From NCBI GenBank assembly GCA_036732565.1, contig DAINCF010000189.1:1-12528 (forward strand): a DNA stretch of 12,528 bases, given 5' to 3'. Both the position numbers and the translations under genes were made by a program. The DNA comes from JAIVJN01 sp036732565. Its GTDB lineage: Bacteria > Acidobacteriota > Vicinamibacteria > Vicinamibacterales > UBA2999. Shown in pieces: positions 6,315-12,528 of the stretch. The notes beneath the pieces are model-generated. The model was not told the origin of the DNA, did no database searches, and saw nothing but the letters and a program-made list of their open reading frames with translations. Within the stretch, counting starts at the first letter, position 1. Every line of letters begins with the position of its first letter.

Positions 6315-7689
6315 GCACCTGCGGCACGCGTTGCCGTTCCGTCTTGCCTTGTGGTACGGCGTGTTGTTCGTCGCGGGCGCGACGGCGCTGATTGGCTTCA
6401 CCTACGTCCTGCTCTCGCGCTCGCTCATCGCGCAGGACCACGCGGTGATGGCCGCGATGCTCGACCGCTACGCCACCGAGTACGAGCGGGGCGGTCTGGC
6501 GGCGTTGGATCGCGCCATCACGGCGGACCGGCTGGAAGGACGACACGAGCGGCTGCTGGTGCGAGTGGCCGGTCGCGGCGCCGATCTCGTGTACTTCAAC
6601 GTGCCCGAAGGCTGGAACAACTTCGATCTATCGCAGCTCGATCGCCCGGCGCCGGTTGGCAGCGTCTGGTCGTCGCTGGCGCGAACCGCCGACGGCGCGG
6701 TGCTGGATGTCGTCGCCACGCGTCTCGTCGACCGCACGCTCATACAGGTCGGCCGCAGCTCGGATGTGCGAGACGAGCTGCTTCGACACTTTCGATCGCG
6801 CGTCTTGTGGCTCCTCGCGTTCGTCGTGACCATCGCGGTGCTCGGCGGCGCGATCCTGACGCACGTGGGCCTGGCGCCGGTGCGCGACATGGCCGAGACG
6901 GTCCGCGGCATCGTCGACACCGGCAAGCTGGAGGCGCGGGTGCCGGTGCGGCCGAGTGGTGACGCCCTCAACGAGCTGGGTGTGCTGGTCAACGGCATGC
7001 TGGATCGTATTCAGACGCTCATCACCGGGATGCGCGGCGCGCTCGACAGCGTCGCGCACGACCTGCGGACGCCGTTGATGCGTGTGCGCAGCGTGGCGGA
7101 GTCGTCGCTCAACGCCCCAACCGAAGCGGAGATACGCGAGGGGTTGGCGCACGTGCTCGAGGAGACCGATCGGCTCAACGCGACGCTCACCGCGCTGATG
7201 GACATCTCCGAAGCCGAGACCGGCACGATGAAGCTGACCCGCGAGCGGTTGCGTGTCGCGGACGTGGCGGCGGAAGCCGTGGATCTGTACGCGGATCTGG
7301 CCGAAGAGAAAGGCATCGCCCTGAGCGTGCGCGTCGACCCGCACGGGGAGATCGACGCCGACCGCGCGCGCGTGCGACAAGTCCTGGCGAATCTCATCGA
7401 CAACGCCGTGAAATACACGGGACGTGGTGGGTCGATCGACGTGACGGCCGAATCCGACGCCATGGGCGTGACCGTGAAGGTCCGGGACACCGGCATCGGC
7501 ATCCCTCCCGATGCGCTGCCGCACGTCTGGGAGCGGCTTTATCGCGCCGACGCCAGTCGGTCCGAGCGAGGTCTGGGCCTCGGCCTCTCCCTCGTCCGCG
7601 CCATCGTCGAAAGTCACGGTGGCCGCGTCGCGGTGCGCTCCGAAGAAGGCCAGGGCAGTGTGTTCTCGGTCAGCTTTCCGCGCGCGTGA
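6295..7689 (+). CDS. Membrane-bound sensor histidine kinase (HAMP-HisKA-HATPase)
   Basis: A 464-residue sensor. TM1 spans about 16-40, a periplasmic region of about 125 residues follows, TM2 spans about 170-190, and a HAMP linker starts at LAPVRDMAETVRGI (193-206). HisKA carries the H-box SVAHDLRTPLMRVR with H255 as phosphorylation site. The ATP-binding domain shows the N-box LANLIDNAVKYT (N370), the G1 box VRDTGIGIP and the G2 box RGLGLGLSL. The chosen ATG at 6295 overlaps the response regulator gene by 20 bases and has a GAGG eight bases upstream. This is a complete class I two-component pair. The periplasmic domain (VYFNVPEGWNNFDL region) is not one I recognise. The gene ends just before a tandem heptamer array, and HtrA begins 152 bp downstream. 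Confidence 0.95.
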   Translation: MSSRSPEHLRHALPFRLALWYGVLFVAGATALIGFTYVLLSRSLIAQDHAVMAAMLDRYATEYERGGLAALDRAITADRLEGRHERLLVRVAGRGADLVYFNVPEGWNNFDLSQLDRPAPVGSVWSSLARTADGAVLDVVATRLVDRTLIQVGRSSDVRDELLRHFRSRVLWLLAFVVTIAVLGGAILTHVGLAPVRDMAETVRGIVDTGKLEARVPVRPSGDALNELGVLVNGMLDRIQTLITGMRGALDSVAHDLRTPLMRVRSVAESSLNAPTEAEIREGLAHVLEETDRLNATLTALMDISEAETGTMKLTRERLRVADVAAEAVDLYADLAEEKGIALSVRVDPHGEIDADRARVRQVLANLIDNAVKYTGRGGSIDVTAESDAMGVTVKVRDTGIGIPPDALPHVWERLYRADASRSERGLGLGLSLVRAIVESHGGRVAVRSEEGQGSVFSVSFPRA

Positions 7690-7693
7690 CCTC

Positions 7694-7735
7694 GCCCCAA
7701 GCCCCAGGCCCCAAGCCCCAAGCCCCAAGCCCCAA
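7694..7735. repeat. Six tandem 7-bp units (GCCCCAA); G-quadruplex-prone on the minus strand
   Basis: Six back-to-back copies of GCCCCAA occupy 7694-7735, the second with a final G in place of A. The minus strand therefore reads TTGGGGC repeated, six runs of four G separated by three bases, enough for a stable G-quadruplex. It begins five bases after the kinase stop. Length change by slippage is expected in such an array. Confidence 0.9.
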
Positions 7736-7745
7736 GCCTCGGATG

Positions 7746-7761
7746 ATTACACCGATGTAAT
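7746..7761. promoter_or_regulatory. Inverted repeat ATTACA-N4-TGTAAT upstream of the HtrA-type protease gene
   Basis: A perfect 6-bp inverted repeat with a 4-base spacer, 80 bp before the protease start, the type of site bound by a dimeric regulator. Its right half TGTAAT also resembles a -10 box, and TGTAATGC recalls TGTAAATGC before the response regulator gene (5616-5624). Operator function is inferred. Confidence 0.35.
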
Positions 7762-7829
7762 GCGCGTGGAAGCGGACGGTCATCCGTCGTGTCGTCTGAT
7801 TGATCAGAGGGCTGCGGCCCCGAGATTTC

Positions 7830-7834
7830 GGAGG
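7830..7834 (+). promoter_or_regulatory. Strong Shine-Dalgarno of the HtrA-type gene
   Basis: GGAGG seven bases before the ATG at 7842. It decides this start over an upstream in-frame ATG at 7800, which would place the ribosome site within the coding sequence. Confidence 0.75.
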
Positions 7835-7841
7835 ACCCACC

Positions 7842-9335
7842 ATGACCGATTCACATCCGACTCCATCGACGCCGCGCCGTTCGGCGCGATCGCTCGCGAC
7901 GCTCGTGGCCGCCGGCGCCTTGGCCGGCGTGCTGGGCACGTGGTATGCCACGGCGCCTCGCATTGAAGCCTCCACTCCCGTGCCCCCAAACGTGTCGGCC
8001 GACATGCAAAGCGCGAGGGCGGAAGCTCGCGATTCGTACGCCGACCTCGTCAGCCGGGTCGCCCCCGCCGTGGTCACCATCCGATCCCAGCGTATGGTGC
8101 GACAGACGCAGCTGCCGGGCGACGACGAGCTGTTCCGCCGATTCTTCGGCGAGCAGATGCCTCGAGAGGTGCCGCGTCAGGCCTCCGGACTGGGCTCGGG
8201 CGTCATCGTTTCGCCTGATGGCTACGTTCTGACCAATCACCACGTCGTCAACGGCGCGCAGAAGATTCGTGTCGACTTCACCGACGGACGCACGTTCGAG
8301 GCCCGCGTGGTCGGGAGTGACCAACCCAGCGACCTGGCCGTGGTGAAGATTGCGGCCGCCAACCTGCCCACGGTGACGATGGGCAATTCGGACAGCGCGC
8401 GCGTCGGCGACGTCGTCCTCGCCGTCGGCAACCCGCTTGGCATCGGACAGACGGTGACGATGGGAATCGTCAGCGCGAAGGGACGCGCCACGGGCGCGAG
8501 CGAAGGTGCATTCGAGGACTTCATCCAGACCGATGCCCCGATCAATCAAGGCAACTCCGGCGGCGCGCTGGTCAACACGCGCGGCGAGCTGATCGGCATC
8601 AACTCGCAGATCGTCTCGCCGGTCGGCTACAACATCGGCATCGGCTTCGCGATCCCGACGAACATGGTCAATCGCGTTATGGATCAGCTGATCAAGACCG
8701 GGCAGGTTCGTCGCGGCCAGCTGGGGATCACGGTCCAGGGTGTGGACGCCGACCTGGCCAAGAGCCTGGGTCTGTCGGACGTGCGCGGCGCCATTGTCAG
8801 CGACGTGCAGGCCGGCAGCCCGGCGGCGCGTGCGGGGCTGCAGGAAGGGGACGTGATTCTGGCGTTGGATGGCAAACCCATCGACTCCAGCAACGATCTC
8901 CGCAACCACATCGCGCCGCTGGGGCCGGACGCCAAGGTGACGCTCTCGGTGCTGCGCGACGGTCGAACGCACGACATCACCGCGACACTGTCGGAGCTGC
9001 CCGCGCAGTCGGCCGTCCGAGCGGATCGCGACGGCGAGCGGGCCAACGGAGAGTTCGGCATGAGCGTGCAGCCGCTGACGCCGGATCTGGCGCGCGAGTT
9101 GAAAGTGACGGGGGACAAAGGCGTGGTGGTGGCCGACGTGGGTCCTGACGGCGCCGCGGCCGAAGCCGGTCTGCAGTCCGGGGACGTGATCCTGCAGGTC
9201 AACGGCAGAGGCGTCGCCAACGCCGGCGAGCTGCGCACGGCCTTGCGCACTGCCCCGCGTGAGAAACCGGCCCTGCTGCTCGTCGCCCGCGACGGCCGCC
9301 GGGCCTTCGTGACCCTCGACAGCCCTGGATCGTAG
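7842..9335 (+). CDS. htrA: HtrA/DegP-family periplasmic serine protease with two PDZ domains
   Basis: A 497-residue Do-type protease. A single hydrophobic segment (about 17-38, LATLVAAGALAGVLGTWYA) is a signal or membrane anchor. The trypsin-like domain (about 65-285) has the full triad: H134 (LTNHHVV), D164 (PSDLAVVKI) and S239 (NQGNSGGAL). A glutamine- and arginine-rich insertion with DDELFRRFFG (94-103) corresponds to the LA loop of DegP/MucD-type enzymes. PDZ1 spans about 290-378 (RRGQLGITVQGV start) and PDZ2 about 400-490 (GEFGMSVQPL start). It degrades or refolds misfolded envelope proteins. A GGAGG site seven bases upstream supports the start. It follows the two-component pair in the same direction; an inverted repeat in the gap may allow control by that regulator, by analogy with Cpx control of degP in enterobacteria. 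Confidence 0.95.
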   Translation: MTDSHPTPSTPRRSARSLATLVAAGALAGVLGTWYATAPRIEASTPVPPNVSADMQSARAEARDSYADLVSRVAPAVVTIRSQRMVRQTQLPGDDELFRRFFGEQMPREVPRQASGLGSGVIVSPDGYVLTNHHVVNGAQKIRVDFTDGRTFEARVVGSDQPSDLAVVKIAAANLPTVTMGNSDSARVGDVVLAVGNPLGIGQTVTMGIVSAKGRATGASEGAFEDFIQTDAPINQGNSGGALVNTRGELIGINSQIVSPVGYNIGIGFAIPTNMVNRVMDQLIKTGQVRRGQLGITVQGVDADLAKSLGLSDVRGAIVSDVQAGSPAARAGLQEGDVILALDGKPIDSSNDLRNHIAPLGPDAKVTLSVLRDGRTHDITATLSELPAQSAVRADRDGERANGEFGMSVQPLTPDLARELKVTGDKGVVVADVGPDGAAAEAGLQSGDVILQVNGRGVANAGELRTALRTAPREKPALLLVARDGRRAFVTLDSPGS

Positions 9336-9341
9336 AGCCAG

Positions 9342-9365
9342 CCTCACGGAGGGACGCTTCTTTTT
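9342..9365 (+). terminator. Weak terminator-like element after the protease gene
   Basis: CCTC-acg-GAGG (9342-9352) forms only a 4-bp stem and is followed by a T-rich run (CTTCTTTTT, 9357-9365). The position just after the stop is right, but the stem is short, so termination is doubtful. The rest of the 122-bp gap shows no convincing promoter. Confidence 0.25.
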
Positions 9366-9441
9366 ACCGAAATCTAAGGAACGTTGGCGCCCTCCTCGTG
9401 GCTTACTAGTCGTCTGTTCATGCGGCGAACGCAACGAACAC

Positions 9442-9447
9442 AAGGAG
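9442..9447 (+). promoter_or_regulatory. Shine-Dalgarno of the BON-domain gene
   Basis: AAGGAG ten bases before the ATG at 9458; the only strong ribosome site in this gap, which fixes the start in front of the signal peptide. Confidence 0.7.
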
Positions 9448-9457
9448 ACACGGACAA

Positions 9458-10075
9458 ATGAAGAAGGTAATCGCGTCGCTCGCGGCTGCGATGCTGGTCG
9501 TGACCATGCTGCCGATCGCGACGGCGGCGCAGACGACGACGGATGCGCGTCGCATCGACGACATCAGGGACGCGCTGTTACGCCTGCCGTACTACGGGGT
9601 GTTCGACTTCCTCACGTTCACGTACGAGAAGGGGTCGGTGACGCTCGGCGGCTACGCCTATCACGGGACGCTCAAGGGCGATGCCGAGAAACGTGTCAGA
9701 CGCGTCTCGGGTGTCGACGACGTGGTCAACAACATCCTGGAGCTGCCGGTCGGCCAGAACGACGATGAGATCCGCTGGAACACGTTCTATGCGATCTACA
9801 CGAACGCGTTCCTCTCGCGCTACGCGCCAGGCGGGGGACTGTTGTGGGGGCACCGGCATGGGTATCGCCGCAACATGATTCGCCCGTTCGGGCTCTTCCC
9901 CGGCATGCAGCCGGTGGGCAACTACCCGATTCACATCATCGTCGAGCGCGGTCGCATCCGCCTGCTCGGCGTCGTCGACACCGAGGCGGACAAGACCGCC
10001 GCCGGCCTCACGGCACGAGGAGTGCCAGGGGCCTTCGGCGTCGAGAACGACCTTTTGGTCGATCGCGGCAAATAG
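9458..10075 (+). CDS. Exported BON-domain protein (two BON domains with a conserved insert)
   Basis: A 205-residue secreted protein. MKKVIASLAAAMLVVTMLPI with an AxA-like site near residues 21-24 is a Sec signal peptide. The first BON domain (about 31-97) ends with RVSGVDDVVNNILELP, the classic BON closing strand. The insert 99-150 carries QNDDEIRWNTFYAIYTN and FLSRYAPGGG, and FPGMQPVGNYPIHIIVERG leads into the second BON domain (about 156-203), closing with GVENDLLVD. I recall proteins with this same order and insert in Acidobacteriota, so it is probably a lineage family. BON domains in OsmY and Kbp/YgaU contexts bind lipid surfaces or ligands in stress protection. It sits between the protease and the phosphatase, all in one direction, which suits an envelope role. 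Precise function is unknown. Confidence 0.85.
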   Translation: MKKVIASLAAAMLVVTMLPIATAAQTTTDARRIDDIRDALLRLPYYGVFDFLTFTYEKGSVTLGGYAYHGTLKGDAEKRVRRVSGVDDVVNNILELPVGQNDDEIRWNTFYAIYTNAFLSRYAPGGGLLWGHRHGYRRNMIRPFGLFPGMQPVGNYPIHIIVERGRIRLLGVVDTEADKTAAGLTARGVPGAFGVENDLLVDRGK

Positions 10076-10086
10076 TGCACTGGTGA

Positions 10087-10124
10087 GGGGGGCAGACCCC
10101 TTCAAGAAATTGCGGTCGACCCCC
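10087..10124. repeat. Imperfect inverted repeat GGGGGGCAGACC / GGTCGACCCCC just before the phosphatase gene
   Basis: Left arm 10087-10098 and right arm 10114-10124 pair except for one mismatch and one extra base, with a 15-base loop (10099-10113). It fills most of the 61-bp gap between the BON gene and the phosphatase. It remains open in the phosphatase frame from a GTG at 10083, which makes that earlier start tempting but unlikely. Similar GGGGTC-AGACCCC elements are dispersed repeats in some soil bacteria, as I recall. Confidence 0.55.
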
Positions 10125-10136
10125 AGAGCCGGGCGT

Positions 10137-11141
10137 ATGTCGAAGTTTCGTTTCGTCGGCGTCGTGTTGTTGGGGGGCCTCGTCGCCATCGCGGCATCGC
10201 AGGGCGTGGAGATGTTCATCAACCGCGTCCTGCGATCGGACGCCGAGGCGCTCACGTGGATCGGCGACCTCGTCGCCGGTAGCGGGTTCATGGTGATGAC
10301 AACGCTGTGGCTGAAGCTCCGGCAGACGCAAGACGTGCTCTCCCTTTTGGAACGTGAGCGCGTGATTCTGGACACGCAGCTCTCCATCGCCGCGGACGTG
10401 CAGCGCGGGCTACTGCCGCCAATCCCTTCGCCGACGGGCGGCGTGTCGTGGAGCGCGGCCGTCGAGCCGGCAGGCAAGATCGGCGGTGACTACTACGACT
10501 TCCTGCGGCTCGACGCCGCGACGATGTGCGTGGTCCTCGCCGACGTGTCGGGCAAGGGGATTCCCGCCGCCGTGTTCTTGTCAAACGTGCGCGCCGTTCT
10601 GCGGACGCTGGTACGCGAGACCGCTGCCCCCGCCGAGATCCTCGCCCGACTCTCCGACGCCGTGCTCGCCGATGCCGCGGTCAACCTGTATGTGACGTGC
10701 CTGGTCGCGGTCGTGGACACGGCGGGACGCACGTTGACCTACGCCAACGCTGGTCATCCTGCGGGACTCCTGTTGAACCGCAGTGGAGTACGGGTGTTGT
10801 CGGTCGGAGGTCCGCCCGTGGGGCTGCTGCCCGGCCCCTCGTACGAACAGGAGTCGGTGAGCATCTCGACCGGCGATCTCGTCGTGCTCGTCTCCGATGG
10901 CGTCACCGAGGCGCTCGAGGCGACGGGCGGCGATGGGCCCGGGAGGCTCGCCAACGAAGTCCGCCGAGCCGGCGATCTCGCGCCCGGCGCGGTGTGCACG
11001 CGCTTGCTTCGCGCGGCTCGCCATGGCCGCGGCCCACGCGGCGTCGAGGGATGGACCGACGATCGCACGGTGGTGGTGTTCGCGGTCGGTCCACGACCGG
11101 TCGAACACCTGCGGCGAGAGGTTGCGGTGGGAGCCGCATGA
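10137..11141 (+). CDS. Membrane-anchored PP2C-type serine phosphatase (SpoIIE/RsbU family)
   Basis: A 334-residue protein: two hydrophobic helices (about 6-22 and 42-59) with a very short outer loop, a helical linker (about 60-92, LKLRQTQDVLSLLERERVIL) and a C-terminal SpoIIE phosphatase domain. SIAADVQRGLLPP is the usual domain entrance. The metal-binding aspartates are present: D118 (KIGGDYYDF), D136 (LADVSGKG), D254 (LVSDGVTEA) and D308-D309 (WTDDRTVVVF). Such enzymes dephosphorylate anti-anti-sigma proteins in partner-switching or act on other phosphoserine targets; no kinase or STAS partner lies in this window. It lacks a receiver or recognisable sensor domain, so the helices and linker probably convey the signal. 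I chose the ATG at 10137 because upstream codons run through a repeat. Its stop overlaps the AcvB-like start (ATGA), implying joint translation. Confidence 0.9.
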   Translation: MSKFRFVGVVLLGGLVAIAASQGVEMFINRVLRSDAEALTWIGDLVAGSGFMVMTTLWLKLRQTQDVLSLLERERVILDTQLSIAADVQRGLLPPIPSPTGGVSWSAAVEPAGKIGGDYYDFLRLDAATMCVVLADVSGKGIPAAVFLSNVRAVLRTLVRETAAPAEILARLSDAVLADAAVNLYVTCLVAVVDTAGRTLTYANAGHPAGLLLNRSGVRVLSVGGPPVGLLPGPSYEQESVSISTGDLVVLVSDGVTEALEATGGDGPGRLANEVRRAGDLAPGAVCTRLLRAARHGRGPRGVEGWTDDRTVVVFAVGPRPVEHLRREVAVGAA

Positions 11142-11902
11142 CGATCGCGCGCTGCGTGCTAGTGCTGTTCCTGGCCTTCGCGGGCGTCGCCCATGCCGAG
11201 ACCACAGACGCCATCGTATTGCGTGGCCACAGACAGACGCTGCATCTCTACGGCACCCGCGGCGTCGGCGATCCAATCGTGGTCACCAGCGGCGACGGTG
11301 GGTGGATGCATCTGGGCCCCTCGGTTGCGGCGATGCTCGAGGCGCGCGGATACTTCGTGGTCGGCTTCGATGCCAAGGCGTACCTCGAGAGCTTCACGAC
11401 CACGACGACGTCGCTACGGGCCGAGGACGAGCCCGCCGACTTCCGAATCCTGATCGACTACGCGCAGCGAGGATCCCGCGTCAGGCCCATCCTGATTGGC
11501 GTCTCCGAAGGCGCCGGCTTGTCCGTCCTGGCGGCGACCGATCCCGGCGTCAAACCGCTGATTGCCGGCGTGATTGGCCTGGGCCTGCCGAACCTGAACG
11601 AGCTCGGCTGGCGATGGCGCGACGCGGTGATCTACCTGACGCACGGTACGCCGAAGGAGCCAATCTTCAGTACGGCGGCGCTCGCCGATCGCGTCACCCC
11701 CGTGCCGCTTGGCGCGATTCACTCGACGAGCGATGAGTTCGTGTCGCTGGCCGAAGTGCAGCAGGTGCTCGAGCATGCCGCCGAGCCGAAGCGGCTGTGG
11801 ATCATCAAGGCCGCGAACCACCGTTTCAGCGACAACCTTCCCGAGCTCGAGGCACGCCTGTCCGACGCCATCGGATGGGTGCGGCAGCACGAGGCCCGGT
11901 AG
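11138..11902 (+). CDS. Periplasmic AcvB/VirJ-family alpha/beta hydrolase
   Basis: A 254-residue secreted hydrolase. MTIARCVLVLFLAFAGVAHA (1-20) is a Sec signal peptide with AHA before the cleavage site. IVVTSGDGGWMHLGPSVAAM (47-66) is the SGDGGW block characteristic of AcvB/VirJ, followed by LEARGYFVVGFDAKAYLESF, the region where the family reads ALAARG-x-PVVG-x-D. The nucleophile elbow is GVSEGAG with S123 (the family often has GYSFGAD), and D199 (HSTSDEF) and H228 (AANHRF) complete a plausible triad. AcvB of Agrobacterium tumefaciens hydrolyses lysyl-phosphatidylglycerol in the periplasm and is encoded with the synthase lpiA; here an mprF/lpiA homologue follows directly. The protein has one VirJ domain, as in VirJ, rather than the two-domain AcvB arrangement. 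The ATG overlaps the phosphatase stop. The substrate is inferred from the neighbour. Confidence 0.82.
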   Translation: MTIARCVLVLFLAFAGVAHAETTDAIVLRGHRQTLHLYGTRGVGDPIVVTSGDGGWMHLGPSVAAMLEARGYFVVGFDAKAYLESFTTTTTSLRAEDEPADFRILIDYAQRGSRVRPILIGVSEGAGLSVLAATDPGVKPLIAGVIGLGLPNLNELGWRWRDAVIYLTHGTPKEPIFSTAALADRVTPVPLGAIHSTSDEFVSLAEVQQVLEHAAEPKRLWIIKAANHRFSDNLPELEARLSDAIGWVRQHEAR

Positions 11903-11925
11903 TCCGAGGCGAAGCTTTGCTAGCG

Positions 11926-12528
11926 ATGCGAGAACGTATGCGATCGGCGATTCCGGCGCTCGTCGCGCTGATCGTGTTCCTGGCTGCGCTCGAAGTGCTC
12001 CGGCACGAACTCGAGGCGGTCACGCTGCAGCGCCTCACGACGCACGTGCTGGCTACGCCTCCGTGGCGGCTCGCCCTGGCGGCCGCGCTCACCGCCCTGA
12101 ATTACGCAGTTCTCACCGGATACGACTTCATCGCCTTCGCCACCATCAAGCGGCGCCTGGCCTGGTGGCGGATCGCGGTCGCCTCGTTCCTGGCGTATGC
12201 GATCGCCAACAACGTCGGTTTCGCGATGCTCTCGGGCGCCTCGGTGCGCTATCGCTTCTATTCGCGATGGCACGTCACCGGCGATCAGCTCTCGCGCATC
12301 TTCTTCTCGTACACGGTCACGTTCTGGCTGGGTTTGCTCGCGCTCGGCGGAGTGAGCCTGGCGCTGAGCCCGCTGCCCTCACGGAACCTGCCGATCGGAG
12401 GTGTGGCACCGCTCCTCGGCTGGTCGCTCGTTGCGGTGAGCATCGGCTATGTGGTGGCGACCATGGTGCGCTCGGCGCCGCTCCGCATCCGGCGACTCGA
12501 GCTGCCCCTGCCCTCGCCCTGGCTGGCG
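11926..12528 (+). CDS. mprF: MprF/LpiA-type phosphatidylglycerol lysyltransferase/flippase, N-terminal part (runs off the right edge)
   Basis: The frame stays open to the last base and gives 201 residues, all in the N-terminal flippase domain. Hydrophobic helices fall near 7-25, 49-72, 83-102, 125-147 and 160-180. AIANNVGFAMLSGASVRYRF (92-111) followed by YSRW is the strongest family block, matching the N-N-x-G and GG/GASVRYR-Y-S motif of MprF/LpiA proteins (YbhN/UPF0104 relatives). MprF adds lysine or alanine to phosphatidylglycerol and flips it outward, lowering surface charge and raising resistance to cationic peptides and acid. Three starts are possible: TTG at 11917 with GAGG seven bases upstream, ATG at 11926 and ATG at 11938; I chose 11926. 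It begins 23 bp after the AcvB-like stop, so it is probably one operon. Whether the C-terminal aminoacyl transferase domain exists lies outside the window. Confidence 0.87.
   Translation, partial: MRERMRSAIPALVALIVFLAALEVLRHELEAVTLQRLTTHVLATPPWRLALAAALTALNYAVLTGYDFIAFATIKRRLAWWRIAVASFLAYAIANNVGFAMLSGASVRYRFYSRWHVTGDQLSRIFFSYTVTFWLGLLALGGVSLALSPLPSRNLPIGGVAPLLGWSLVAVSIGYVVATMVRSAPLRIRRLELPLPSPWLA

Noticed and set aside
7770..7797. An ECF-like GGAAG ... CGTCT pair before htrA
   Set aside because: The -35 block deviates and the spacing of about 20 bp is too long.
7511..7966. A frame translating the heptamer array into proline-rich repeats
   Set aside because: The repeat translation comes from the GCCCCAA array; the rest overlaps the kinase and protease genes out of frame.
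9378..9416. An ECF-sigma-like promoter (GGAAC ... CGTCT) before the BON gene
   Set aside because: The two blocks are 28 bp apart, far more than the roughly 16 bp spacing of ECF promoters.
7851..9443. A 530-codon open frame on the minus strand, longer than the protease gene it overlaps
   Set aside because: It is a GC-driven mirror of the htrA gene: arginine-, histidine- and aspartate-rich translation without recognisable motifs, while the plus strand has a full catalytic triad and PDZ domains.
10526..11137. N-terminal extension of the AcvB-like frame
   Set aside because: It lies inside the phosphatase coding region; the ATG at 11138 starts directly with a signal peptide.

Overview
The window is GC-rich and gene-dense, with short intergenic gaps that carry several palindromic or tandem repeat families. 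The repeat types (a hairpin on GCAGGCCT..AGGCCTGC, ACACAGATG arrays, GCCCCAA heptamers, GGGGGC..GACCCC elements) and a BON-domain protein with a shared central insert are what I associate with Acidobacteriota, most likely class Vicinamibacteria. This placement rests on recollection of such genomes, not on a marker gene. No rRNA, tRNA, CRISPR, transposase or phage gene is visible.

Layout. Positions 3-179 (minus) hold the N-terminal end of an FAD-dependent amine-oxidase-like gene that meets an in-frame stop at the window edge. Positions 211-4308 (plus) form a four-gene glycan cassette: an NAD-dependent epimerase/dehydratase, a class I methyltransferase (ATGA overlap), then across a 173-bp gap with a long imperfect hairpin a GT2 glycosyltransferase and a multi-membrane GT-C-type glycosyltransferase (GTGA overlap). 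A strong hairpin at 4333-4407 lies between this cassette and the convergent LtrA-family membrane protein (4438-5577, minus). Divergent from LtrA is an OmpR-type response regulator and its overlapping histidine kinase (5637-7689).

The right part reads as envelope maintenance: an HtrA/DegP-type periplasmic protease (7842-9335), an exported BON-domain protein (9458-10075), a membrane-anchored SpoIIE/RsbU-type PP2C phosphatase (10137-11141), a periplasmic AcvB/VirJ-type alpha/beta hydrolase coupled to it by an ATGA overlap (11138-11902), and the N-terminal membrane half of an MprF/LpiA lysyl-phosphatidylglycerol synthase/flippase (11926 to the right edge).

How the genes may work together. The epimerase, methyltransferase and two glycosyltransferases would build and attach a sugar via a nucleotide- or polyprenyl-linked donor. 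AcvB and MprF homologues are known partners in aminoacyl-phosphatidylglycerol turnover in Agrobacterium (lpiA-acvB). Here the order is reversed and a signalling phosphatase sits directly upstream, which is the most interesting association in the window. No wholly unknown system is evident; the best candidates for new biology are the phosphatase-AcvB-MprF unit and the repeat families.
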